A stretch of DNA of 64,000 bases from Taudactylus pleione (Eukaryota > Chordata > Amphibia > Anura > Myobatrachidae): the NCBI GenBank assembly GCA_031769625.1, contig JAUIMM010000200.1:51110001-51174000 (forward strand), in the 5' to 3' direction. The notes under the pieces are model-generated. The model did no database searches, was not told the origin of the DNA, and worked only from the letters and a program-made list of their open reading frames with translations. Position 1 is the stretch's first letter. Every line of letters begins with the position of its first letter. Both the position numbers and the translations under genes were made by a program. This document shows positions 54,205-64,000 of this stretch, piece after piece.

Positions 54205-54390
54205 ATTACCCCAAAATTGTTGATTTTTTTAAATGATCAAATTATGTAAATAATTATTTACACCTGATTTGCTAAAACTTAATTAATAAATATGTAGATT
54301 ATTAATGACATTATATTGAATAAGGGTAATAGTTCTTATTTACATAATTTGATTATTTAATAAATCAATAATTTTTGTAACAATTTAAAA
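54205..54390. repeat. AT-rich inverted repeat
   Basis: AAATTGTTGATTTTTTTAAA and GATCAAATTATGTAAATAA are mirrored by TTATTTACATAATTTGATTA and TAAATCAATAATTTTTGTAA. This is probably a small MITE. No defined ends. Confidence 0.55.
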
Positions 54391-54427
54391 GAAGAGTTTT
54401 ATACAGGTAAAAAAAACTTTTTAGTGA

Positions 54428-54472
54428 TATATAGTGTGTGTGTATATATATATAAATATATATATATATACC
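54428..54472. repeat. (TG)n/(TA)n microsatellite
   Basis: ATAGTGTGTGTGTATATATA followed by further TA repeats. Simple sequence. Confidence 0.9.
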
Positions 54473-54479
54473 ATTTTTA

Positions 54480-55330
54480 TAACTGGGCCAGCAGCAGCAG
54501 CAGTGAGTGGGCAATCCTGCGGGGCTGGCCAGGTGAGCAGTGCATGTAAATGGGGAGAGACGAGAATACACAGCATCCCTGAGCCCCTTGAGCTCAGGCT
54601 GCAGGAAGACTGTTTTAAAACAGGGGACTGAGCTATTAATTTTATTATTATTCTGTGGGCTAGTAATTTAATGTTATTGGATAGAGGACTGGGCTATTTA
54701 TTAGTGTGGAGATATTATTTCATGTAATGGGGATGTGGGCTGGGCTATTAATTTATTGGTGTGGTGGGGTAATCATTTAGCAGTGGATGGGAACTGTTCA
54801 TTTAATGATGAGGGATATTAATATAATAGTGGCATCTTGGCAATGTCTATTAATTTAAGGTGGGGATGAGGGTTATTTATTAAATATTGATGTTATTATG
54901 GGCTTTATAGGATGGAAGTTATATTTATTTATTGGGGATGGCTACATGGGATCAACAGTGGTCATGTTTATTATGTTGATCCCAGAATGGGAGATGTGAA
55001 ATGACTGAGCAGTGAGCGCTGTATACCGTGATCACTCGCACCGCCGGTATTCTGTGCTGACTGCCCAAAGTCCTGATAATGCGCCTGTGCTGCTGCGCAG
55101 TGTGTAACTTCCCGTATCCCCACACAACTGCATGCCTGAAACTCTCTGTAACCCTGGTTCTCTCTAGAATATGTGTTATTTATTAATGGCAATGTGAAGG
55201 CACAATTGTCCCCTGTGGGCTATATTGCACTTTACACATTATATTGTGTAGGAATAATGTACTATAACTGTGAGGGGGGAGTGCTAGTCCCTTATTTTGC
55301 CAGGGGCCTTCACCATATTAACTGTAGGTG
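54480..55330. other. Intron or intergenic sequence with degenerate repeats
   Basis: Between about 54640 and 54960 short G/T-rich phrases recur (GGGCTATTAATTTATT, GGGGATGTGGGCTGGGC, TTATTTATTAAATATTG), suggesting a worn tandem repeat. No gene recognised. Confidence 0.4.
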
Positions 55331-55334
55331 GGGC

Positions 55335-55875
55335 CAGGGGTATAACTAGGTATTTGAAGACCCCATAGCAAAAGTTTGAGAAGGGCCCTATGTAGCACCC
55401 AATAGCAGTGTAGGACTGGCCCACAGGGGTACAGGGGAAACCCCTGGTGGGCCCCACTGACCAAGGGCCTACACTCTTCTCTAGTGCTCAGGATGCAGAC
55501 TGTACACTTGAATTATTAATTATACATATGTTAAATTATACTGCACAGGACTATGATGTATTTTCTATAATGCATTGCTGTTATTAATCTTGTACATTAT
55601 CTTGCATGCATTAGCAGTATTTACTATATATATTCTTTAAGGGACCCAGACCATGCACTCTTAATGGTTAGCCAAGCCTCTGTGGAGGCTGGCCACAACC
55701 CCAAATATGGGCCCCTATCACTGCATTCCCCCGGTGGGCCCTTCATGCTCCAGTCCGAGACTGCCCAATAGTAAAAAAATATAACACATATAACTTTGAC
55801 AAGGTAGATCAGCCCCCATCAGCACTGGGCCCTAAAGGAGGTGTACCCCTTGCATCTATTGTAGTTAGTAGGGAT
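55335..55875. repeat. CAGGGGTATAACTAGG-type repeat interrupted by element H
   Basis: CCAGGGGTATAACTAGGTAT is a common start of vertebrate non-autonomous repeats. The sequence is interrupted by H copy 2 and resumes with TAAAAAAATATAACACATATAA and GGGCCCTAAAGGAGGTG. The right edge is not fixed. Confidence 0.45.
55406..55763. mobile_element. hAT-like element H, copy 2
   Basis: CAGTGTAGGACTGGCCCAC to CCAGTCCGAGACTG, with a perfect 8-bp duplication CCCAATAG (55398-55405 and 55764-55771). The interior matches the copy at 37341-37672 (ACAGGGGTACAGGGGAAA, GCCCCACTGAC, GAGGCTGGCCACA). Confidence 0.85.
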
Positions 55876-55911
55876 TAGCATAAGATGAGTAGTCAAGGCT
55901 AAAGCAACATG

Positions 55912-56380
55912 CAGGGCCGGTACGAGGCATGTTCATCTATTGCAGTCGAACAGGGGCGCCACCCCACTGAGGGCACACTAATGCCAACCTTCCCGATTTT
56001 CAGCGGGACAGTCCTGTTTTTTGGGCACTGCTCTGCTGTTCTACCCGTGGGCCGAAGTGTCCCGCTGGTGGTAAGGAGGTTGGGCACTCCCACCACCACA
56101 GCTGTGCCGGCCCCATAGAAAAGTAATGGACAATTCAGTGCAGCAAGAGGGCTGGGGGCAGCCCAGCTACTGAAGGAGAGCTGGCCTTCGCCCCAAGCCT
56201 GACGTTAAATGGGATACGTGCCATACAGGCACGTCCCCAATTAGCGTCACTTAGGGGGCATGGTCTACGATAATTAGGCCACACCTCCTTTTTGGGTGCT
56301 CACGACTTCACCGAGTGCAGGGTGAGGGGCATCGTATTCCCTCTCCACACAGGGCGTGACTCCTCCTCGAGCCAGCCCTG
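55912..56380. mobile_element. hAT-like element (CAGGGCCGGTACGAGG)
   Basis: Ends CAGGGCCGGT and CCAGCCCTG, flanked by GCAACATG and GTAACATG (7 of 8). The interior CCTTCCCGATTTTCAGCGGG, ACAGTCCTGTTTTTTGGGC and GTCCCGCTGGTGG are shared in part with block S and with the MITE at 61822. Non-coding. Confidence 0.75.
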
Positions 56381-56849
56381 GTAACATGCAATAGTATGTG
56401 GAGTTGCAGCAACTCAAGGGGGAGCATATTACAGTAAACAAACCTAAATACATAAAAAATGCTATAAAGTATTCAGTTATACCCCAAGTATTTCATTAAT
56501 GTAGAGGTGAGATTGTATGCTGTGCTCCATTTTGTTGTGGCTAAAGGGTATTGACATTTAAAATACTCCCTGGAACTACAATGAAACATCTTACAATGGA
56601 ATTGTTTCCTCTATGAGTAACAAGTAGACATAGCTTATTAGGAGCATCTCCACATAATTGTGGGCTATGCAGGGATTGTGCATATGTGTAAATACACCTG
56701 TATATTCAGGAGGATCTCTTGCACCAGGGAAAGGGCTGACGCAAGTGAGAACTAAAAATAATGACAGCTATGAAGCCAAGCGTACAGATTGTAGCAGTCC
56801 AGTCCCAAGGATGCATACAACTCAGCGTGTGGGTGATATCTGTATTTAG

Positions 56850-57000
56850 GGCCTGATTCATTACAGATCACTATTGCGATCGCAGCTGCGATTATGCATG
56901 CAGTTCTGTGAAATATGCTAATGTTTGCAACCACTCAGCCAGCATAGAGACGCCCACTACCGCTGTCTCACATCCGTAATACCTCTCAGTCAGAGACGGA
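56850..57000. repeat. Fragment of the GGCCTGATTCA element family
   Basis: AGGGCCTGATTCATTACAG and GAGACGCCCACTACCGC match the family at 31785-32310. The other end may be CTGTTTCAGGCCCT at about 59813-59826, which would make a 3-kb element with later insertions; that is speculative. Confidence 0.4.
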
Positions 57001-57091
57001 TTTAGACCTCACGGGGCCCTGGGCAAGATACCGATTTGGGGCCCAATATTATAGTAGGTTTTGCTGGAGCAAGATACACAGATCATATTAC

Positions 57092-57185
57092 ATACACACA
57101 TCCATCCATACATATATATATATATATATACATACACACACACACACATATAGATACACACATACAGTATATATATTACACACAG
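57092..57185. repeat. (TA)n/(CA)n microsatellite
   Basis: CATACACACATCCATCCATA, then (TA)n and (CA)n runs. Simple sequence. Confidence 0.85.
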
Positions 57186-57287
57186 TAATATGATTTGTAT
57201 ATGTTGCTCCAGGGACACCTACTGTAATATTTGCACAGTTATCACAGTAGGTGTTGCTAGATCACATTATATTATGTATATATTTAT

Positions 57288-57545
57288 ATATACATGGGAG
57301 AGGGAGCAAAGATGGAGACAGGAGGAAAGGGGGGAAAATAGGGCGAGGCGGGAAGAAAGGGGACGAACAGAGGTGGATGGGAGTAAAGGGGGGCCGACAG
57401 AGGGAAATAGGAGGAAATGTGGATAGACAGAGGGAAATAGGAGGAAATGTGGATAGACAGAGGGAAATAGGAGGAAATGTGGATAGACAGAGGGGATGGG
57501 AGGAAATGGGGGAAGAACATGATGAGAGAAGGAAAAAGGGAATAA
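57288..57545. repeat. Purine-rich minisatellite (33-bp core)
   Basis: The unit AATGTGGATAGACAGAGGGA plus AATAGGAGGA occurs three times almost perfectly at about 57414-57510, flanked by diverged purine-rich copies. Long frames on either strand are repeat translations. Confidence 0.8.
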
Positions 57546-58321
57546 CAATGGAGAAAACTGAAGTTGGAAGATCAGGCAAGAAAATAAATACCTACATAGT
57601 GACTTGGCGAATATACAGTATGATAAACGAAATGACTGTATAGGAGTGGAGAGGGTTAAACTTCCTAGGCTGGGGGCAGACCAGTGTGGGGAATCATGTG
57701 ATAATTAGGGCCTATGGGTTCTTAGGATTGTAGGTTTTAGCAGGGATATTAGAGTTTGTTGGAGGCGGAGTCAGCCTCTTTTGTTCCTGTCTTCCCACCC
57801 TCCCTCCCTAAATTTTATGTTATGTGCTCTCTTTAATTTGGGTTTGGTGATTTCTTCGTTGGCTATTTTAGGCGGGAAAGAACGGCAGGTTACCTATTAG
57901 CACTGTGAATATTGGTTTACTTTTTGTTTCGCTTACCTTTGTTGACTGTTAAAGTCTGCTGGACCACCCCGCCGGGGGCAACATCATCACCTTTCAGGGT
58001 GGGTAGTCAAGGTAGAAGGCTTGAGCGTATTGTGTTGTGGTTAGAGTGTTTATAGTGTTAGGCTTGGGCTGTTGTTAGCCGTTCTTTCTTTGCAACTATA
58101 TTTAAATTAATTTAATTAATTTTAGTAATTAATTCATTATCTGTTAATTAAATAAAATAGCTAACAATTCTGCCAAATACAAGTCTCTGTGTCTTTATTT
58201 CAATCGAGTATGTTTTATTGTCAATGATTCACGCACTGGTCAATCCTCAGACGATGGGAGGTTTATATATATGTATATGCGCACGCATATAATTAGAATT
58301 TTTTTTATCAGTTAAACTTAC
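57546..58321. other. Presumed kinase 5' intron, no other feature
   Basis: Contains an AT-rich stretch near 58090-58160 (TTAATTTAATTAATTTTAGT) and nothing I can assign. Confidence 0.4.
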
Positions 58322-58362
58322 CCAGAGTGCCATCATTCTGTTTGTTCTGGGTCCTGTTGTCT
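58322..58362 (-). CDS. Possible upstream exon of the AGC kinase
   Basis: On the - strand a strong donor (CTGG/GTAAGTTT) ends an open segment reading DNRTQNKQNDGTL plus one base. That single G joined to the GA of the 53212 exon would give Gly, so phases agree. The acceptor is uncertain: GCTTATGAAG before 58353 or CCCCTTCTGAG before about 58391 would both stay open. The segment has no recognisable domain; AGC kinases of this type often have a short, unconserved N-terminus. Coordinates of the 5' edge are approximate. Confidence 0.4.
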
Positions 58363-58419
58363 TCATAAGCAGAAGACCATTGTACACAGTAATCACCCCA
58401 TGGATCTCAGAAGGGGGGT

Positions 58420-58905
58420 GAAATCAGTTAGGGCAGGGGGAGGTTGACACTGGCCAAAGCAGCATAGTGTAGGGGAGGTTGATTGGTTGGGGCTGCCAGG
58501 ATTAGTGCATGCTACCAGGGGGAGATTGCTATCATTGTGACTATGGGGGAAAACTACTACTGGCCATAGCTACTGGGGAGGGTGGTTGGACTGGGCTGCC
58601 AGAGGGAGCTGGCTACACTGCGGGATGGAGGCGCCATTACAGCGACTGGGTAAGGTTACTGGCCATAGCTGCGGGCGGAGGTAGTTTAGACTGTACTGCA
58701 CTGCAGAGATCAGCACATGCTGCTGGGTGTAGCGGGCTACACTGCGGGGGCCGGGGGGGGATGATTACAGCAGCGCAGGTGACATGGGAGGTTGGTTGGA
58801 GGAGGCTGATACACAGTGCGGGAAGGAGGCTGGCATTACACTGCAGGGAGAGGGTTTGGAGGAGATGCGAGATGCTGTGACTGCAGCAGCTCACGCTGCA
58901 CACAT
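58420..58905. repeat. Degenerate tandem repeat, GGTTGG / CTACACTGCGGG type
   Basis: Phrases such as GGGGAGGTTGATTGGTTGG, GGGTGGTTGGACTGGGCTGC, GGCTACACTGCGGG and ACTGGCCATAGCTAC recur at about 70-80-base spacing with much drift. Frames across it are not supported as genes. Confidence 0.5.
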
Positions 58906-59010
58906 CACGGCTGGGGGTGGAGCTAAATGAGGTGAGGAGCTGGAAAATGAGCAGCGCTGCTGCTACAGTGCCTGTGTGTCTGGCAGCAACACGGTGCTGC
59001 AGGTTCTCTC

Positions 59011-59105
59011 CAGGGCCGGATTTAGGGGGGCCCGATCACTGGCCCCTTGGGACCCAATGGGCCCTAGGCGGACGCCTAGGTTGCCTAATGGTAAATCCGG
59101 CCCTG
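59011..59105. mobile_element. Small hAT-like MITE (CAGGGCCGGATTTA)
   Basis: 95 bases with inverted ends CAGGGCCGGATTTA and TAAATCCGGCCCTG and an inner palindrome CCTAGGCGGACGCCTAGG. CTCTC flanks both sides; a full 8-bp duplication is not evident. Confidence 0.7.
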
Positions 59106-60071
59106 CTCTCAGTTCTGCGTATAAATCGGTAACAATGAGTAACATCGGCCCCTCACACAGAATTACAGCAGGTCTGACCTGTCTCAGGAATTGAAACATA
59201 CAGATCACAGGTGCACAACCCCAAATTACTAATTACATATAAATACATTTTCAATCAAATTTTGCAATCGATAGAGGTTTTTAGCATAATCATGGCCAAG
59301 GTTATGGGCCTTCCCACCATATCCAGGTAACCTCTTTAGTGTAGGTCCCTAACATACTAGGGGTCAAATCCAGAGTGCAGGACGCCCCCAAAGTAGCCCA
59401 GCTAAGCCGCCCTAGGGCACCACCATAATAGGAAAAGTGAAGTGTAAAAGAAATAGTTAAGAGCAGCCACAGCTGCATATATATATATTCAGGGTGTGCA
59501 GTCCAGGAATCTTTCCTATATACTGAATCTTTCCTGTCTCAGGAAGTGCAAGTTCCGTTGCATGCAGTGAGTACTCAGGCTGCATATGTTGTCACAGTAG
59601 CTAATGTATGCACACCCATGTAATGGCGTTCAAACGGACAGGCACGCCTGGGTTTCTCCTACCACTCCCTCGTCACCACCCCCAAACACTGACATCCCAT
59701 CACTCACTCTGCGATGGCTTTCTATCTGCGTGTGTAAATTCAATGCTAACCTTCGCATGCGCAGTATGCACCATTGACCGATATGCGTATGCAGTTGCAA
59801 TTGCGATCCATGCTGTTTCAGGCCCTTAGTTCCATATATGCAATGCTGGAGCTATTATGGCCAACTCGCATTGCACTCTGCATTTAAAACCAGACTCATG
59901 ATCATTATCCAGCTGCATGCAGTCAGCTGTTATCATGCTTGTAATTAACTAGTTTATTTAAGGTGGTAAAAGATTATGGTTTTACAGGTGAAGCAAAGTT
60001 TGTTGCAGCAAACAGAATGTATTATGCTATTTATTCATATAACCCGGGTTACTGACAGCTTAACTCAGACC
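59106..60071. other. Sequence without recognised genes
   Basis: Contains a worn Harbinger-like end (CCTTCGCATGCGCAGTATGC, TTTCAGGCCCTTAG, about 59750-59830). No other feature supported. Confidence 0.4.
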
Positions 60072-60079
60072 CTCCAACG

Positions 60080-60410
60080 CATACTTGTCTACTCTCCCGG
60101 GACTCTCCCGATAATAGGGTGCTGCTCCTGGCACCTCGTAAGACTAGGCAAGTCCCCCGGAATGGCCTCCGGCACCTTGCAAACCCACAAAAGTGGGCGG
60201 TCCGGGGGTGCGATGATGCGATTCGCGCTGAATCTCCCCCTGCCTTATAATGCCAGTAATATTGGCATTCTAAAGTGGGGGGTGGGGCCACTATGATGCG
60301 ATTGCATCGGCATGCCCCCGCTCCGCCTACCTGAACCGCCCTCACCCTCCCTGCTGGATGGACCTGGCAGCCCACTCCCGAAGCCCCCTGCAGAAAAGTC
60401 GGAAAGTATG
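60080..60410 (+). mobile_element. hAT-like element Q, copy 5
   Basis: CATACTTGTCTACTCTCCCG to GTCGGAAAGTATG, with a perfect 8-bp duplication CTCCAACG (60072-60079 and 60411-60418). The interior (GGTGCTGCTCC, GATGATGCGATTCGCGCTG, GCCACTATGATGCGATTGC) is a diverged version of copies 2-4. It lies against the left end of the next MITE. Confidence 0.85.
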
Positions 60411-60413
60411 CTC

Positions 60414-60600
60414 CAACGTGACCATTCCATTAGGAATAAAATGCTCTGCTCCTGGACTTCCCTCTTAATTTATGATTGCAGACACCTGTGCTGAAACACC
60501 TATCTCATCAATTACCTAGTTCAGCACAGGTGACTGCAATCATACATTAGGTGGGACCCCAGGAGCAGAGCATTTTGTATCTAATGGAATGGGTCATGTT
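60414..60600. mobile_element. Palindromic MITE (AACGTGACCATTCC)
   Basis: Arms of about 85 bases: AACGTGACCATTCCATTAG, AAAATGCTCTGCTCCTGG and GATTGCAGACACCTGTGCTG, against CAGCACAGGTGACTGCAATC, CCAGGAGCAGAGCATTTT and CTAATGGAATGGGTCATGTT. A single strong hairpin with a short loop. Confidence 0.85.
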
Positions 60601-61470
60601 AACTGTGATTCAAGATATCAGAGGTTTAGTTGTGACAAACCATTTACTGCACTAAATCCTGCCCAATATGTAAATAACTGGATAAAACCACATACTCTTC
60701 AGCAGTAAACATGTACCTATTGTAGTCAGCTGTAAGGTGCCCATGCAGGAGAGCACAATCTCTTTCTCATAGTAATTATGCCTGCTGCCCCTTTAAATTA
60801 AGCATCCTATTTCCATAGCCATGTAACAGCACTGGGTGTGGTTATCATTATCTAGTCCCCTATGCCCGATATCCCCTAACAATGCATGATAAAAAGGGAA
60901 ATGCTGCATTTTCTATCTAGAAGGAGTAATCACCCCCTCCCCCCGACACATAGTGATTGCATTATGGCTGGTGGGGCAATTTAAGGCTAGGTGGTGCTAA
61001 GCAGCTGCAGAGGTGAGAGGACTGCACATGAATAACAGGTATAAATCACATACCTACAGTATAACCTAAGGCCATCAGGCTGAGGGGGAGGATATACAGA
61101 TTGAGGGGACATGACAGCAGAAAACAAGCTACAGAAGGTCACTAAGGGTATATCTTCAGTTGAGCCATGGGCAGGGCCACCAACAGAAATCTTGGGGCCT
61201 GGTACACTGATATCTCTGGGGGGCCCCCTCGACCCCCCTCGCCCACATATATCTCCCCTGCATTTGCCAAAACATGTGTTACAGCTATACATTGAACAGA
61301 GATACCCCCATATATATATTAGCTATACACTGAACAGAGATACCCCCATACATATTACAGAGACAACGAGCCTTTGTCACCCCTGTATTGCCACATAATG
61401 CCAACACCACTACTGCAAGTCATATGTTGCAGAAGTAACCACATTATCATCTATAACTTGCCCAGGACCC
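60601..61470. other. Sequence with repeat scraps
   Basis: Contains GGGCAGGGCCACCAACAGAA and GGGGCCTGGTACACTGATATC (61170-61215, a SINE/hAT-like start) and a two-copy AGCTATACATTGAACAGAGAT repeat at 61282-61345. No gene recognised. Confidence 0.4.
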
Positions 61471-61821
61471 CACGATAGATAGATAGATAGATATGATATA
61501 GGAGACAGATAGATAGATAGATGTGACATAGATAGAGAGATAAATATGATATAGGAGACATAGACAAATAGATGAGACAGATATGAGATAGATAGATGAT
61601 AGATAGATATGAGATAGAGAGATAGATATGATATAGGAGACAGATAGATAGATAAATAGATAGATAGATGTGACATAGATAGAGAGATAAATGTGATATA
61701 GGAGACATAGATAAATAGATGAGACAGATATGAGACAGAAAGATAGATATGAGATAGAGAGATAGATAAGATATAGGAGACAGATAGATAGATAGATAGA
61801 TGTGACATAGATAGATAGATG
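61471..61821. repeat. GATA-type microsatellite array, left part
   Basis: GATAGATAGATAGAT with interspersed GATATAGGAGACAGATAG, GACATAGATAGAGAGATAAA and GAGATAGATAG modules. Higher-order units of about 90-180 bases repeat. Frames on the - strand (poly YLSIYLS) are repeat translations. Confidence 0.9.
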
Positions 61822-62027
61822 CATACCTCCCAACATTCTAACTTAGCTAGGTGTCTATGGAAAATGGGAAAGAGCCTCGCGACTTCCCCCATTTTCGTCA
61901 CTTTGGGGGATGTGCTTGGGGAGAGCGGTTTGTGCTCTCCCCAACTTCCCCCCCACCGCAGTACACGGGTGGGACAGCGGGACAGTCCCAGAAAAACGGG
62001 ATGTCCTGCATCCAGTTGGGAGGTATG
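61822..62027. mobile_element. MITE (CATACCTCCCAACA...GTTGGGAGGTATG) inside the GATA array
   Basis: Inverted ends CATACCTCCCAAC and GTTGGGAGGTATG. TAGATG occurs on both sides, but the array itself supplies that word. Inner palindromes are GGGGAGAGCGGTTTGTGCTC with TCCCC, and GCGGGACAGTCCCAG. A common frog/fish-style MITE form. Confidence 0.75.
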
Positions 62028-62335
62028 TAGATGTGATATAGATAGATAGATATGAGATAGATCGATAAATATGAGATAGATAGATCGATCGATAGATACT
62101 GTAGATAGATAAATATGAGATAGATAGATAGAGTAGATACTGTAGATAGATAGCTATGAGATAGACAGATATTAGATAGATAGATATTATATAGATAGAT
62201 TTGAGATAGATATGTGATAGATAGATAGATAGATAGATATGAGATAGATAGATAGATAGATAGATATGAGATAGATAGATAGATATGAGATAGATATGAG
62301 ATAGATAGATAGATAGATATGAGATAGATAGACCA
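62028..62335. repeat. GATA-type microsatellite array, right part
   Basis: Continuation of the array with more ATGAGATAGATAGATA units and GATAGATACTGTAGATA variants. The two halves flank the MITE. Confidence 0.9.
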
Positions 62336-62675
62336 TTTTAAAGCCACCCTCTGCTTATACCCATTTTTTTATATTATATATATATTTGGCAGTAGCAGCA
62401 CAGCGTTTTTGTTTTAAATACTATCCCATAATATTCTATATGTAAATCCAATGCAAAACTAATTAAATTAATTGATTTTGCTTACCGCATCTCACAGTTA
62501 GTGTGTGTACCAGTCAGCTGCTGCGCTGCCATTCAGTGACTGTCAGATGCTATGGACTGGTTGGGACTGCCAGCCAGGGAGGGTCAGGTGTCATAGATAG
62601 GATTCTGTAGTGTGGAGGGACTGGAGTGGTGGTGCTGCAGGGCTGCTTATGGACAGTGCATATGGATTAGTTTTG

Positions 62676-63300
62676 CATTGGACACCATTACTGGGGGGAG
62701 CTACTACTGGGGACACCATTACTGGGGGGGAGCTACTACTACTGGGGACACCATTACTGGGGGGTAGCCACTACTACTGGGGACACCATTACTGGGGGAA
62801 GCTACTACTACTGGGGACACCATTACTGGGGGGGACTACTACTACTGGGGACACCATTACTGGGGGGGACTACTACTACTGGGGACACCATTACTGGGGG
62901 GAGCTACTACTACTGGGGACACCATTACTGGGGGGGACTACTACTACTGGGGACACCATTACTGGGAGGAGCTACTACTACTGGGGACACCATTACTGGG
63001 GGGGACTACTAGTACTGGGGACACCATTACTGGGGGGAGCTACTACTACTGGGGACACAATTACTGGGGGGGACTACTACTACTGGGGACACCATTACTG
63101 GGGGGAGCTACTACTACTGGGGATACCATTACTGGGGGGAGCTACTACTACTGGGGATACCATTACTGGGGGGGGAGCTACTACTGGGGACACCATTACT
63201 GGTGGGGCTACTACTGGGGGTACTGCATTGGGAGGGGGAACCTCTACTGGGGACTACTATTGGGGGGAAACTACTACTGGGGGCACTATATAAGGGGCTT
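62676..63300. repeat. 30-33-bp minisatellite (GGGGACACCATTACTGGGGG)
   Basis: About sixteen tandem units of GGGGACACCATTACTGGGGG plus AGCTACTACTACT, with variants GGACTACTACTACT and GATACCATTACT. The units are close to multiples of 3, so a 227-codon frame runs across (poly GTPLLGGATTTGDTIT). That frame is a property of the repeat. Confidence 0.92.
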
Positions 63301-63620
63301 ACTACTAGGGGACCACTACTGGGGGCACTAAATAGGGAGAACCACTACAGGGGGCCCTGTATAGGGGGGATCGCTGCTGGGGGCCTGCATAAGGGGGACC
63401 ACTACTGGGGGCACTGAATAAGGGGAACTAATAAGGGGCTGCATAAGGGGGACCACTACTGGGGGAACTAATGGGGGGCTGCTTAAGGGGGACCACTACT
63501 GGGGGTACTGTAAAAGGGGCACTACTATGGGCCTGCATAAGAGGGACCACAACTGGGGACATTGTATACTGGGGGTACTGTATAAGGGGCACTACTGGGG
63601 TTAAGGTGCATATGGAAAGG
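63301..63620. repeat. Degenerate continuation of the minisatellite
   Basis: GGGGGACCACTACTGGGGGC, ACTGTATAAGGGGC and GGGGGCCTGCATAAGGGGGA units of about 25-35 bases drift away from the main array. Confidence 0.7.
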
Positions 63621-63833
63621 AATGGTCAGAGTGACGATAAAGGGGTGTGTCATGTTCACATGCCCCATTTTTAAGTGACCACGCCCATTTTTCCACCATT
63701 TTTAGCCTTCCTGGTGCTTCTCTGGCTTGAATACATACTGCTTATCTTCCCAACATGCACCTCCATCTCCAAATTGGAGTTTCTATAGAGGAGTGTATAA
63801 AGAGGCGCAATATAAAAAAGCTCAGGGATGGGC

Positions 63834-63864
<31 letters not shown>

Positions 63865-64000
63865 TTTTTTTTTACAAATCTGTGTCATTATACTGCTTGG
63901 AACGGCTACAGGGACTGATTGTACAAGATCCCTCTACCCTGGTTGTTTTCAGGCTTAAAGAAGGATTTTTCTTCATATGACGCTATTCTGAGATGATATT
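63621..64000. other. End of window with (TA)n run
   Basis: Contains a (TA)n microsatellite at about 63833-63861 and a T10 run. No gene recognised. Confidence 0.5.

Noticed and set aside
57251..57643. 130-codon charged frame (RGGKKGDEQRW...) resembling the basic N-termini of some kinases
   Set aside because: It lies on the + strand, opposite the kinase gene, and is a purine-rich minisatellite translation.
61410..62347. Long - strand frames of YLSIYLS type
   Set aside because: Translation of GATA repeats interrupted by a MITE.
62610..63293. 227-codon + strand frame rich in Gly/Thr/Leu repeats
   Set aside because: It coincides exactly with a 30-33-bp minisatellite and has no non-repeat portion resembling a protein.

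Overview
The window is a stretch of a large, repeat-rich vertebrate nuclear genome, most likely an anuran amphibian. I infer this from intron-split genes (a MERTK-type receptor and a divergent AGC kinase of a kind I associate with frog-specific expansions), a DIRS-type tyrosine-recombinase retrotransposon, and many hAT- and Harbinger-like non-autonomous DNA elements. The species cannot be named from the sequence alone.

Two host genes are visible. (1) On the + strand, exons 2 and 3 of a MERTK-like TAM receptor tyrosine kinase, covering the first Ig domain. Exon 2 is broken: its first 119 bases lie at 5050-5168 and the remainder at 28012-28253. Between them sits a 22.8-kb block bounded by hAT-like ends and a perfect 8-bp target duplication (GCCTGGTT at 5161-5168 and 28004-28011). 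Exon 3 is at 29420-29520. No later MERTK exon was recognised. (2) On the - strand, a PKC-like AGC serine/threonine kinase in seven phase-matched exons (53212 down to 46363), plus a possible upstream exon near 58.3 kb. The joined kinase domain keeps the glycine loop, VAVK-type lysine, HRD, DFG and APE, but the PDK1 phosphorylation position in the activation loop is Ala.

Layout. 1-5.0 kb: dense small DNA elements in presumed MERTK intron 1. 5.2-28.0 kb: the hAT-bounded block. Inside it is a repeated arrangement of a TATG-rich minisatellite, two MITE types (N and Q), a chained-hairpin element (A) and copies of the right end (S), in about three units. A DIRS element (13167-19326) with full-length gag, RT/RNase H and tyrosine-recombinase frames sits inside one minisatellite tract. 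28-46 kb: MERTK exons 2b and 3, many MITEs, a long-inverted-repeat foldback element, an L2-like endonuclease remnant with an internal minisatellite, and a ~200-bp satellite array. 46-58 kb: the kinase gene, with chained-hairpin elements in two introns. 58-64 kb: MITEs, GATA arrays and a 30-33-bp minisatellite.

A recurring and striking pattern is a class of non-autonomous elements built as serial short hairpins. At least five families unrelated in sequence (called A, B, D, E and F here) share this architecture and are flanked by 3-bp target duplications (TTA, TAT, ACT, TCT). A sixth (C) looks the same, but its duplication could not be fixed. One has inserted into the loop of a hairpin of another. 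All identities are judged by eye; no alignment or database search was run.
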